Shown here piece by piece: positions 52,278 to 59,988 of a stretch of DNA of 64,000 nucleotides (its first letter is position 1; every line of letters begins with the position of its first letter). The notes under the pieces were generated by a model that was not told the origin of the DNA, did no database searches, and saw only the letters and a list, made by a program, of their open reading frames with translations. Made by a program: the position numbers and the translations under genes. The stretch is taken from NCBI RefSeq assembly GCF_002234405.1, contig NZ_NMQT01000057.1:1-64000 (forward strand), given 5' to 3'. This DNA is from Amycolatopsis thailandensis (GTDB lineage: Bacteria > Actinomycetota > Actinomycetes > Mycobacteriales > Pseudonocardiaceae).

Positions 52278-53393
52278 ATGACGGGCTTGCAGGACAAACT
52301 GACCCCGCAACAGGTCGAGGACTTCGGCCGCGAACTGGACGAGATCCGGCAGCGGATCGTCGCCGACCTCGGCCAGGTCGACGTCGACTACATCCACAAC
52401 GTCATCAAGACGCAGCGCGCGCTCGAGGTCGCCGGCCGCGGACTGCTGTTCGCCGGGTTCTTCCCGCCCGCGTGGGTCGCCGGCGTCGCCGCGCTTTCGG
52501 TGGCGAAGATCCTCGACAACATGGAGATCGGCCACAACGTCATGCACGGTCAGTACGACTGGACGCGTGACCCGGCGCTGAGCTCGCAGAAGTTCGAATG
52601 GGACACCGTCGCGCCGTCGGAGAACTGGCGCCATTCCCACAACTACATCCACCACACGTACACGAACATCCTCGACAAGGACCGGGACATCGGTTACGGC
52701 ATCCTGCGGATGGATCCGGCGCAGAAGTGGAACCCGTACTACCTGGGCAACCCGGTGTACGCGACGCTGCTCGCGCTGTTCTTCCAGTGGGGCGTCATGC
52801 TGCACGATCTGGAGGTCGACAGGGTCGCGAAGGGCGAGCGCACCTGGGCCGAGAACGTTCCGGTGCTGAAGAAGATCGTGCGCAAGGCGGGCCGCCAAGT
52901 CGGCAAGGACTACGTACTCTTCCCGCTGCTGACCGGTCCGCTCGCGCCGCTGACCTTCCTCGGCAACGCGACCGCGAACCTGACCCGCAACCTGTGGGCG
53001 TTCTCGATCATCTTCTGCGGGCACTTCCCCGCCGACGTCGAGAGCTTCACCGAAGAGGAGACCGAGAACGAGTCGCGGGGCCAGTGGTACCTGCGGCAGA
53101 TCCTCGGGTCGGCGAACATCACCGGCGGCAAGCTCTTCCACGTCATGACCGGGAACCTCTCGCACCAGATCGAGCACCACCTGTTCCCGGACATCCCGGC
53201 GCGCCGCTACCCGGAGATCGCGGGCGAAGTGCGGGCGATCTGCGAGAAGTACGGCCTCCCGTACAACACCGGTCCCCTGCACAAGCAGCTGTTCTCGGTG
53301 GCCAAGAAGATCGTGAAACTGGCCCTTCCGTGGAACGGCGAGCCCCGCACTCCGGCTACCGTGGAGAGCGACAAGACCCTCCGAGCGGCTTAA
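52278..53393 (+). CDS. Membrane fatty acid (acyl-CoA) desaturase (DesB-like)
   Basis: A 371-residue integral membrane di-iron desaturase. The three His boxes are seen: GHNVMHGQYDW (H-x4-H), WRHSHNYIHHTYTN (H-x3-HH and more) and SHQIEHHLFP (H-x2-HH). Hydrophobic segments lie at ~52-80 and ~225-255. It introduces a double bond in acyl-CoA or acyl lipids using electrons from the upstream reductase, adjusting membrane fluidity; regiospecificity (probably delta-9) is inferred. It resembles mycobacterial DesA3. The ATG has AAAGGA upstream and a small gene follows. Confidence 0.92.
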   Translation: MTGLQDKLTPQQVEDFGRELDEIRQRIVADLGQVDVDYIHNVIKTQRALEVAGRGLLFAGFFPPAWVAGVAALSVAKILDNMEIGHNVMHGQYDWTRDPALSSQKFEWDTVAPSENWRHSHNYIHHTYTNILDKDRDIGYGILRMDPAQKWNPYYLGNPVYATLLALFFQWGVMLHDLEVDRVAKGERTWAENVPVLKKIVRKAGRQVGKDYVLFPLLTGPLAPLTFLGNATANLTRNLWAFSIIFCGHFPADVESFTEEETENESRGQWYLRQILGSANITGGKLFHVMTGNLSHQIEHHLFPDIPARRYPEIAGEVRAICEKYGLPYNTGPLHKQLFSVAKKIVKLALPWNGEPRTPATVESDKTLRAA

Positions 53394-53403
53394 GGTGTCT
53401 GAC

Positions 53404-53604
53404 ATGGTCGGTCAGTTCGAAAGCACCAAGGACGTGGTCCAAGAGGTCACCGAGTCCGCGGCCACCCATATCGGCAACATCGCGACGATCATCACCGGCG
53501 CGATCCGGGACATCGCCCGCGAGACCGGCGATTGGCTCACGGACGTCATCGAGATGCGCGAGGCGTCCCAGCGCGCGCAGGCGGACGAAACCCGCGAAGA
53601 CTAG
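53404..53604 (+). CDS. Small acidic helical protein following the desaturase gene
   Basis: A 66-residue predicted protein (MVGQFESTKDVVQEVTES, AATHIGNIATIITGAIRDIA). It looks like one or two amphipathic helices with a hydrophobic stretch around residues 22-38 and a charged C-terminus. The ATG lies 10 bp after the desaturase stop with AAGG 8 bp upstream, so it is probably co-translated in that operon. I do not recognise a family. It might associate with the membrane or with the desaturase; it could also assist the following kinase. GTG 53395 is an alternative start. Confidence 0.6.
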   Translation: MVGQFESTKDVVQEVTESAATHIGNIATIITGAIRDIARETGDWLTDVIEMREASQRAQADETRED

Positions 53605-53651
53605 GGAAACCTGGATGGGCGTGGGGCGGGTGGTCACGGCAAGCTGAAGCC

Positions 53652-54917
53652 GTGATCACCCGTTTCGCCCTTCCCGGGCGCGTCCTCGGCTCGCAGCTGA
53701 ACCGCGCGTACTGGGGAGAGCTGGCCTGGGTGATCATCGGCGCGCCCTTGACGCTGGTGCTCGCCGTTCTCGTCGTCTTCGGGCTCCTCTTCGGGACGGC
53801 CCTGAGCCTGCTCACCGTCGGGCTGCCGGTGCTCATCGGCGTCGTGGCGGGCGCGCGGCTGATCGGCTCCGCGCACATCGGCCTGTCACGGATGCTGCTC
53901 GGGACGACGGTCACCGCGCCCGCCCGGCCCGAGCTGCGGCCGGGCCTGTGGAACGGGATCAAGAGCAAGATCGCGGACCCGAGCGGCTGGCGGTCGATCG
54001 CCTACCTGCTGATCCGGCTCCCGGTGGCCTTGATCGAGTTCTTCCTGGTCGCGGTCCTGTTCGTGTACGCCGTGAGCACGCTGACGTACCCGTTCTTCTG
54101 GTTCACCCTGAACGGTGAAGCCATGCCGACGTTCGACCTTCACGTCGGCGCCTGGCCCCTCACCCTGCCGCTCGCCCTCACCGGGCTGGCCGTGCTGCTG
54201 GCGATGCCGTGGGTGGTCCACGGGCTGACCGAGTTCGACCGGCTGCTGGTGCGCGGGATCCTCGGCGCCGAAGACCTCTCCAAACGCGTGCGTGACCTCG
54301 AACGCAGCCGGGCGAGCGCCGTCGACGACGCGACGTGGCGGTTACGCCGGATCGAACGCGACCTGCACGACGGCGCGCAGGCCCAGCTGGTCGCGCTGGC
54401 GATGAAGCTCGGCATCGCGAAGGACGAGCTGTCCGGCGGCGACGGCGACATCGAGCAGGTCACCGCCCTGGTCACCGCCGCGCACGCCAACGCGAAACAG
54501 GCGCTGGTCGAACTGCGTGACCTCGCCCGCGGCATCCACCCCGCCGCGCTCGACGCCGGCCTCGACGTCGCGCTGTCCACTTTGGCCGCGGGCTCGGGCA
54601 TCGACGCGCGGATCGGCGTGGACCTGCCGAGCAGGCCGTCGCCGTCGCTGGAGACCATCGCCTACTTCACCGTCGCCGAGCTGCTGACCAATGCCGCGAA
54701 ACACACTTCCGCCGCGATCGAGGTCGACGTCGGTATCGTCGGTGACGCCTTGCGGCTCGTGGTGCGCGACGGTGGCGAAGGCGGGGCCAGGCCGGAACGC
54801 GGTGGCGGGCTCGCCGGGATCGCCGAACGGCTCGCGACGGTGGACGGCAGGCTCGACATCGACAGTCCTCCGGGAGGACCTACGGTGATCAGCGCGGAAA
54901 TACCTTTACGGAAATAG
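53652..54917 (+). CDS. Sensor histidine kinase, NarL/HisKA_3 type
   Basis: A 421-residue membrane kinase. The N-terminal sensor domain has paired helices at ~22-60 and ~115-195 (GELAWVIIGAPLTLVLAVLV; LPLALTGLAVLLAMPWVVHG), in the style of actinobacterial sensor-domain (PF13796) kinases. The HisKA_3 dimerisation domain holds IERDLHDGAQAQL (phosphorylated His239). The ATPase N box is LLTNAAKHT and a G box is GGGLAGIAERL. GTG start at 53652. The response regulator gene follows after 8 bp. The signal sensed is unknown; the desaturase next door hints at membrane state. Confidence 0.9.
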   Translation: MITRFALPGRVLGSQLNRAYWGELAWVIIGAPLTLVLAVLVVFGLLFGTALSLLTVGLPVLIGVVAGARLIGSAHIGLSRMLLGTTVTAPARPELRPGLWNGIKSKIADPSGWRSIAYLLIRLPVALIEFFLVAVLFVYAVSTLTYPFFWFTLNGEAMPTFDLHVGAWPLTLPLALTGLAVLLAMPWVVHGLTEFDRLLVRGILGAEDLSKRVRDLERSRASAVDDATWRLRRIERDLHDGAQAQLVALAMKLGIAKDELSGGDGDIEQVTALVTAAHANAKQALVELRDLARGIHPAALDAGLDVALSTLAAGSGIDARIGVDLPSRPSPSLETIAYFTVAELLTNAAKHTSAAIEVDVGIVGDALRLVVRDGGEGGARPERGGGLAGIAERLATVDGRLDIDSPPGGPTVISAEIPLRK

Positions 54918-54925
54918 GGGGCGGC

Positions 54926-55570
54926 GTGCGCGTCGTGATCGCGGAGGATTCGGCCATCCTCCGGGCGGGGCTCGTCGAACTGCTGAACCTTCGGGGGCAC
55001 GAGGTCGTCGCGGCCGTCGCCGACGGCGAAAGCCTGTGCGCGGCGGTGCGCGAGCATCGGCCGGACGTGTCCATTGTGGACATCCGGATGCCGCCGACGC
55101 ACACCGACGAAGGACTGCGCGCGTCGATCGCGCTGCGCGCCGAAGTGCCGGGGTGCGCGATCCTGCTGTTCTCGCAGTACGTCGAGACGCAGTACGCGAC
55201 GGAACTGCTGGCCGACCGCGCGGGCGGCGTCGGCTACCTGCTGAAGGACCGCGTCGCGGAGGTTTCGGACTTCCTCGACGCGCTCCGGCGGGTCGCCGAA
55301 GGTGAGACCGTGCTCGACCCGGAGGTGGTGAGCCAGCTGTTCACCGCCACCCGGAAGACGGACGCGCTCGCCGGGCTCACGCCGCGGGAGCGGGAAGTGC
55401 TGGGGCTGATGGCCGAGGGCCGGTCGAACTCGGCCATCGCGGCGGCGCTGTTCCTCTCGGCGGGCTCGGTGGAGAAGTACGTTTCGAGCATCTTCGGGAA
55501 GCTGGCGCTGCCTCAGTCCGAGGGGGACAACCGGCGGGTTCTCGCGGTGCTTCGGTACCTGGAGTCCTAA
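54926..55570 (+). CDS. LuxR/NarL-family response regulator
   Basis: A 214-residue regulator. The receiver domain has acidic pair Glu7/Asp8 (VVIAEDSAILR), phospho-acceptor Asp52 (IVDIRMPP) and the conserved Lys in YLLKDRV. The C-terminal LuxR HTH is LTPREREVLGLMAEGRSNSAIAAAL, continuing VEKYVSSIFGKL. It pairs with the kinase 8 bp upstream. GTG start. Immediately downstream lies a dense palindrome cluster. Confidence 0.93.
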   Translation: MRVVIAEDSAILRAGLVELLNLRGHEVVAAVADGESLCAAVREHRPDVSIVDIRMPPTHTDEGLRASIALRAEVPGCAILLFSQYVETQYATELLADRAGGVGYLLKDRVAEVSDFLDALRRVAEGETVLDPEVVSQLFTATRKTDALAGLTPREREVLGLMAEGRSNSAIAAALFLSAGSVEKYVSSIFGKLALPQSEGDNRRVLAVLRYLES

Positions 55571-55867
55571 GGGAGGCCTCCGCTGTCCGTGAAGGCCTCC
55601 TTTCCTACCTTGAGGGTAGTGAAGGAGGCCTTCACGGCATCCTTTGTCCGATGTGGTCTCTCGCCGGGCAGGCATGGTGTTGCGAAAGTGGCTTTCGCAA
55701 CGCTGAAGGTTGCGAAAGTGGCTTTCGCAACGTCAGTCCGCTGCCCACCGAGCCTGGTCGCTCCTCCGCCCACTCGGCTGCGAATGAAGTCCGTGAAGGC
55801 CTCCTTGAGGGACTCTGGGTCCCTCAAGGGGGCCTTCACGGACAGCGGAAACGGTGACCGCAACGCC
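55571..55867. repeat. 297-bp palindrome cluster between convergent genes
   Basis: Three kinds of palindrome in tandem: 55587-55609/55615-55637 (23-bp arms, two mismatches, GTGAAGGCCTCCTT type); two identical 23-bp units GTTGCGAAAGTGGCTTTCGC+AAC at 55679-55701 and 55709-55731 (30-bp period, 10-bp arms each); and 55789-55813/55819-55843 (25-bp arms, one mismatch, again GTGAAGGCC type). No gene lies here. Confidence 0.75.
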
Positions 55868-56389
55868 TCAACGGGGTTCGGTAGGTGACCCGGTGAGTGC
55901 CGGCAGGCAAAGCTGCACCCACGCGACATCCCGCCACGCCCCGTGCTTGTACCCGATCCGCCGATAGGTCCCCACCGGCTCGAACCCCAGCGCGCGATGC
56001 AGCCCGGCGCTCGCGTCGTTCGGCAGCACCATCCCCGCGCAGAAGTTCCGGAAACCGCGCGCCGCCAGCGTGTCCAGCAGCGCCTGATAGAGCGCGCGGC
56101 CACCACCGGTCCTCCGGCGGCCGAGCTCCAGATAGATACTAACCTCGCAAGACCAGCGGTAGGACGGACGACCGCTGAAAGGGCCTCCGTAGGCGTAGCC
56201 GGCGACGCGGCCTTCGTCGTCTTCGAGGACGAGCCAAGCGTGCGATCGCTGCGCCTTGGCGATGCGCTCGGCCATCTCGTCCGGCTTGGGCGGCTCGGTC
56301 TCGAACGAGATCACCGTGTCGGTGACATACGGCGCGTAGATCTCCGCGCACGCCGTCGCGTCGGCTTCCGTCGCTTCCCTGATCACCAT
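55868..56389 (-). CDS. GNAT acetyltransferase, phosphinothricin acetyltransferase-like
   Basis: A 173-residue GNAT enzyme of the Pat/Bar group. Seen: IREATEADATACAEIYAPYV at the N-terminus, VISFETEPP, YAYGGPFSGRPSYRWSCEVSIYL, the acetyl-CoA loop RRRTGGGRALYQALLDTL and the GLHRALGFEPVGTYRRIGYK tail. Such enzymes acetylate phosphinothricin, methionine derivatives or other small amines; the natural substrate is uncertain. I choose ATG 56389 because a TACTAT box ends 7 nt upstream, implying a leaderless transcript. It is divergent from the XRE regulator. Confidence 0.88.
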   Translation of the reverse strand: MVIREATEADATACAEIYAPYVTDTVISFETEPPKPDEMAERIAKAQRSHAWLVLEDDEGRVAGYAYGGPFSGRPSYRWSCEVSIYLELGRRRTGGGRALYQALLDTLAARGFRNFCAGMVLPNDASAGLHRALGFEPVGTYRRIGYKHGAWRDVAWVQLCLPALTGSPTEPR

Positions 56390-56396
56390 GGCAACC

Positions 56397-56424
56397 ATAG
56401 TAACCGAGGCTGCCACTATAGTAA
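56397..56424. promoter_or_regulatory. Back-to-back leaderless promoters with ATAGTAA direct repeats
   Basis: ATAGTAA occurs at 56397-56403 and 56418-56424, exactly 21 bp apart. The first, read leftward, gives TACTAT ending 7 nt before the acetyltransferase ATG. The second gives TATAGT (56417-56422) ending 7 nt before the XRE ATG at 56430. Both genes therefore seem to start transcription at their start codon. Confidence 0.6.
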
Positions 56425-56429
56425 GCAGC

Positions 56430-56993
56430 ATGTCGGATCCCTTGTCCGCGTCGCTCGCCGCGACGCTCCAGTCCGCGAGACTCGACCAGAACCTCTCGGC
56501 CAACGCCCTCGCCGAGTCCTCGGGCGTGTCCAGGGCGATGATCGGCAAGATCGAACGCGGTGAGGCGCAGCCGACGGCCGTCCTGCTCAGCAGGCTTTCC
56601 GCCGCGCTCGGGATGACGTTGTCCGAACTGATCGCGCGCGCCGAACACGGCGACCGGCGGCTCGCGCGCTTGGCCGATCAGCCGACCTGGACCGACCCCG
56701 ACACCGGGTACGTGCGCCGCGCGGTGTCGCCGTCCCTCGGCGGACCGCTGGAACTGGTCGAGGTCGTCCTGCCCGCCGGTGCCGAGGTCGCCTTCCCCGC
56801 CCACACCTACGCGCTGACCCACCACCAGATCTGGGTGCTCGACGGGCATCTGCGCTTCCGCGAGGGCGACGTCGACCACGAACTCGACGCGGGCGACTGC
56901 CTGCAACTCGGCACCCCGCGGCAGTGCGCCTACGTCAACCCGACCGACGAGCCGGTCCGATATTTGGTCGCCCTCGCCCGGCGGCACGCCTGA
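56430..56993 (+). CDS. XRE-family regulator with C-terminal cupin domain
   Basis: A 187-residue regulator. The N-terminal HTH_3 is LQSARLDQNLSANALAESSG, VSRAMIGKIERGEAQPTAVL (residues ~12-55). The C-terminal cupin (residues ~95-185) shows LPAGAEVAFPAHTYALTHHQ, IWVLDGHLRF, LDAGDCLQL. This is the standard HTH-cupin architecture of small-molecule-responsive regulators. It is divergent from the acetyltransferase, which it probably controls along with itself. The start follows a TATAGT -10 by 7 nt. Confidence 0.9.
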   Translation: MSDPLSASLAATLQSARLDQNLSANALAESSGVSRAMIGKIERGEAQPTAVLLSRLSAALGMTLSELIARAEHGDRRLARLADQPTWTDPDTGYVRRAVSPSLGGPLELVEVVLPAGAEVAFPAHTYALTHHQIWVLDGHLRFREGDVDHELDAGDCLQLGTPRQCAYVNPTDEPVRYLVALARRHA

Positions 56994-57003
56994 TACTCGG
57001 GGC

Positions 57004-57813
57004 ATGTACTCCCGGGCCCTCGCACACGTCGCGGCGAAAGCACGCGGCGGGCACGAGGCCGGGCTGCCGGTGACACTGCACTTCCATCCCGATAGATCCA
57101 CAGTGGACGGACGTTCGGTACTGACGGCGATGGCCGAGGACGGCCGCTACCGCAACCAATTCGAAACCGGCACGAGCAACGGCGGACTGACCGCGCACCC
57201 CGGCGGAGCCCGCTGGCGCTGGGAAAGCCGGATGTTCGGCGGCGTCTACGACGACGTGTCGCCCGCCCAGCGGCCGAAGTACGGTGCCTTGAACTTCCGC
57301 CGCCGTCCCACCGGCGGCGCGCCGAGGTTCGGCTCGGCCCACTTCCGGATGGCCGCGCACACCGTCGCGCGGACGACGTTCTGCTATCCGGACAGCGTGC
57401 TGGATCCGGCGGATTTCGGTTACGGGACCAGGGTTTCCGCACTGATCGCGATGGCAGAGCGAGACGAGACGGACCTTCTCGACGACTACGTCGAGGCGCA
57501 CGTCCACGGCCCTGTCGATCTCGCGACGGACGTCGAAGCCCTCGTGCTCGACCCGAGTCATCGCGGAACCGACGTCGAAAAGGCCGCGCTCCGGCTGGAC
57601 TGCCCTGTCGAATGGCATCCGGGTTTCCGCCTGCCGACCGAAGAACTCGAGCGGCATCCCGCGTACCGCGGTCCGGAATTCGTCGAACTCGGCCTGGCTT
57701 TGGCCGAAGACGGCCATCTCGACCCGCGGGTGCTCGGTGAAGCGGGCCACCTCGATCCGCAAGCCCTCAAACGCGTCTGGCACTACGTCGCGCGCTTCGG
57801 GGCACTACCGTGA
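57004..57813 (+). CDS. DUF3626 domain-containing protein
   Basis: A 269-residue protein of the DUF3626 family. Recognisable stretches: VTLHFHPDRSTVDGRSVLTAM, YRNQFETGTSNGGLTAHPGG, WRWESRMFGGVYD, RPKYGALNFRRRPTGGAPRF and EAHVHGPVDLATDVEALVLD. Conserved His/Asp residues (HFHPDR; EAHVHG) suggest an enzyme or metal binding, but no activity is known to me. It starts 11 bp after the XRE gene, and its stop overlaps the following gene (GTGA), so all three may form one unit. Confidence 0.75.
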   Translation: MYSRALAHVAAKARGGHEAGLPVTLHFHPDRSTVDGRSVLTAMAEDGRYRNQFETGTSNGGLTAHPGGARWRWESRMFGGVYDDVSPAQRPKYGALNFRRRPTGGAPRFGSAHFRMAAHTVARTTFCYPDSVLDPADFGYGTRVSALIAMAERDETDLLDDYVEAHVHGPVDLATDVEALVLDPSHRGTDVEKAALRLDCPVEWHPGFRLPTEELERHPAYRGPEFVELGLALAEDGHLDPRVLGEAGHLDPQALKRVWHYVARFGALP

Positions 57814-58229
57814 CGGGTATGTACTCCACGGAGATCGAGGTGCGCACCGGCAGCGTGGCCGTGGTGCACGACCTGACCAAGGACGCCGAGACCTTCCTTC
57901 GCGACGCGGACGCCGAGGACGGGATCCTGCACGTCTTCGTCCCGCACGCGACGTCCGGGCTGGCGATCCTCGAAACCGGCGCGGGCAGCGACGAAGACCT
58001 GCTCACCGCGCTCGACGAACTGCTCCCCCGCGACGGCCGCTGGCGGCACCAGCACGGCAGTCCCGGTCACGGCCGTGACCACGTCCTGCCCGCGCTGCTG
58101 CCGCCGTTCGCGACGATCCCGGTGCTCGGTGGCGTGATGACGCTGGGCACCTGGCAGTCGGTCTGCCTAGTGGACACCAACCTGGACAACCCGGTCCGGC
58201 GTGTCCGCTTCAGCCTGCTGGAGGGCTGA
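57810..58229 (+). CDS. YjbQ/UPF0047 family protein
   Basis: A 139-residue protein of the YjbQ family (secondary thiamine-phosphate synthase activity reported for homologues; true role unclear). Seen: GILHVFVPHATSGLAILETG, the metal/active-site WRHQHGSPGHGRDHVLPALL and LGTWQSVCLVDTNLDNPVRR. The GTG at 57810 overlaps the DUF3626 stop; ATG 57819 is an alternative. Its last 63 bp overlap, on the opposite strand, the end of the convergent membrane protein gene. Confidence 0.88.
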   Translation: MTGMYSTEIEVRTGSVAVVHDLTKDAETFLRDADAEDGILHVFVPHATSGLAILETGAGSDEDLLTALDELLPRDGRWRHQHGSPGHGRDHVLPALLPPFATIPVLGGVMTLGTWQSVCLVDTNLDNPVRRVRFSLLEG

Positions 58230-59165
58230 CCTGCCCGGCCACAGCGCGAGCAAGAGCCCGGCCGTGAGCAGCCCGGCGAGCACCCACACCCCGGTCGCGA
58301 CGTCCGGCGCTCCGGGCACGCCCTGCAACAGGCTCCGGAGCGCTTCCGCGGAGAACCGGAAGGGCGTCCAGGACCACAGCACCGCGCGATAGGCGGGGTT
58401 CAGCAGCTCCGGCACCTGCCCCGCGACGGCGGGCGCGACCAGATACAGCGGGCCGAGGATCGCCATCGCCCGCACGCCGAGCAGCCGCAGCAGACCGGCC
58501 TGCAAGGCGGCGAACCCGGTCGAGGCCAGGAAAAGGAAGCCGAGGACGTCCCAGCCGAGCGGGAGCGCGGAGTCCCACAGTTTCAGGAATCCGGCCAGGA
58601 CGCCGGTCACCAGCGCCCCCGCCGCGACGATCTGCGTGAAGCGCGCGCCGGCTCCCGCGTCCCGGCCGATCCGCCGTCCGGCCACGATCAGCACGGCACC
58701 GGCGGCCAGGCAGCCGACCCACGCCAGCGCGCTCAGCGCGAGCGGCGCGGTCCGGCCCGCGACGCTCGCGGGGTGCAGCGTTTCGACCTTCGGCGTGCCA
58801 CCCGTCGCCTGTGCGGCGCCGGTCAGGACCTGTTGCGCGATCTGTGTCCCGGACGGGTTCACCGCCCCGGACACGACGACCGTCGACGGGAGTTCGAGGA
58901 CGCCGTAGACCTCCTTGTCCTCCAGCAGTTTCCGGCCTTCCTCGGGCGAGGTCATCCGCCAGGAGACCGGACCGCCGCCATGGGACGCGATCCCGTTCGC
59001 GGCCACCTGCAGCGGCCCCGGCGGCGCGGCGACGGCGATGGGGAGACCGTCGGGCGCGACGGTGGCCTGCGCGCCGAAGGTGAGAAAACCGAGCACGACG
59101 GCGACCAGCGCACCGGCCACCGCGGCGAGCAAAGCGAAGGCCCCGGCGGGGCGACGGTTCGGCAT
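58167..59165 (-). CDS. ABC-2/YhgE-like membrane protein
   Basis: A 332-residue membrane protein. One N-terminal helix (residues ~11-33, FALLAAVAGALVAVVLGFLT) is followed by a ~110-residue extracytoplasmic domain (PIAVAAPPGPLQVAANG; GVLELPSTVVVSGAVNPSG) and then five to six helices. This topology matches ABC-2 permease/YhgE-type proteins linked to export or phage-receptor functions; no ATPase is adjacent. I start it at ATG 59165; the frame is open 8 codons further. A TTGACA box lies at about 59206-59201 on the minus strand. The 3' end overlaps yjbQ-like by 63 bp. Confidence 0.7.
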   Translation of the reverse strand: MPNRRPAGAFALLAAVAGALVAVVLGFLTFGAQATVAPDGLPIAVAAPPGPLQVAANGIASHGGGPVSWRMTSPEEGRKLLEDKEVYGVLELPSTVVVSGAVNPSGTQIAQQVLTGAAQATGGTPKVETLHPASVAGRTAPLALSALAWVGCLAAGAVLIVAGRRIGRDAGAGARFTQIVAAGALVTGVLAGFLKLWDSALPLGWDVLGFLFLASTGFAALQAGLLRLLGVRAMAILGPLYLVAPAVAGQVPELLNPAYRAVLWSWTPFRFSAEALRSLLQGVPGAPDVATGVWVLAGLLTAGLLLALWPGRSALQQAEADTPDRVVQVGVH

Positions 59166-59191
59166 GACCGTCCTCCATTTATTCGTCACTT

Positions 59192-59252
59192 GTTGAATTA
59201 GCTGTCAAGGTAGGCGTCCACCCCCAGGAAGTCAACAGACGTTGAATAAGCT
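59192..59252. promoter_or_regulatory. Divergent regulatory region with GTTGAAT(T/A)AGCT direct repeats
   Basis: GTTGAATTAGCT (59192-59203) and GTTGAATAAGCT (59241-59252) are near-identical direct repeats 49 bp apart. The second lies in a small palindrome TCAAC-AGAC-GTTGA. The region lies between the leftward membrane gene and the HAD gene and overlaps the candidate promoter. They are probable sites for an unidentified regulator. Confidence 0.5.
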
Positions 59253-59271
59253 CACCGGTACCGTCGACCGC

Positions 59272-59979
59272 GTGACTACTCCGCATCGGCTAGTGCTTTG
59301 GGACATCGACCAGACCCTCGTCGACCTGCGCGGCATGGGTGCCGCCTGGTACACGGCCGCGCTCGCCGAGGTCGCGGGCGTCGAGCTGCGGGCGCTGCCG
59401 AACTTCGGCGGCCGCACCGAACGCGCCATCAGCGCGGACATCCTGACCTCGCACGGTGTCGAACCCACCGAGGAGAACGTGCGCAAGCTGTGGCTCGCGC
59501 TGATCGCGGTCTCCGAAAGTCACGCGCCGACGCTGTCCTCGAACGGCCGGGCGCTTCCTGGCGCCAAGGACGCGCTGAACGCCTTCGCCCGGCACGGCGG
59601 CGTCGTCCAGACGCTGGTCACGGGGAACCTGCCGGAGATCTCCGTGCACAAGCTGACCGCGTTCGACCTGCACGAACACGTGGACTTCGAGATCGGCGGC
59701 TACGGCTCGCTCTCGGCGCACCGGCCCGATCTGGTGCCCGCCGCCGTCGGCCAGGCCTCGGCCAAACACGGCACCGATTTCGTGCCCGAATCGGTCGTCG
59801 TCATCGGCGACACCCCGGACGACGTGCGGGCCGCGCTCGACAACGGCGCCGTCGCGGTGGCCGTGGCGACCGGGCAGTTCAGCGCGGAGGAACTGGCCGA
59901 CGCGGGCGCGCACACCGTGCTCGGCGACCTGTCCGACCTGGCAGCGGTGCGCGCGGCCGTGCTCGGGGAGGCCAACTAA
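59272..59979 (+). CDS. HAD-superfamily hydrolase (phosphoglycolate phosphatase-like)
   Basis: A 235-residue HAD phosphatase. Motif I is VLWDIDQTLVD (nucleophile Asp and acid Asp, with D-x-D), motif II is TLVTGNLPE (Thr), the conserved Lys region is SVHKLTAFDL, and motif IV is VVVIGDTPDDVRAA. The C1 cap is helical (residues ~18-90), as in Gph/PGMB-type enzymes. It hydrolyses a small phosphate ester, substrate unknown. GTG 59272 is chosen because the fold begins there; an upstream TTG at 59242 is also in frame. Confidence 0.85.
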   Translation: MTTPHRLVLWDIDQTLVDLRGMGAAWYTAALAEVAGVELRALPNFGGRTERAISADILTSHGVEPTEENVRKLWLALIAVSESHAPTLSSNGRALPGAKDALNAFARHGGVVQTLVTGNLPEISVHKLTAFDLHEHVDFEIGGYGSLSAHRPDLVPAAVGQASAKHGTDFVPESVVVIGDTPDDVRAALDNGAVAVAVATGQFSAEELADAGAHTVLGDLSDLAAVRAAVLGEAN

Positions 59980-59988
59980 GCTCGCTCC

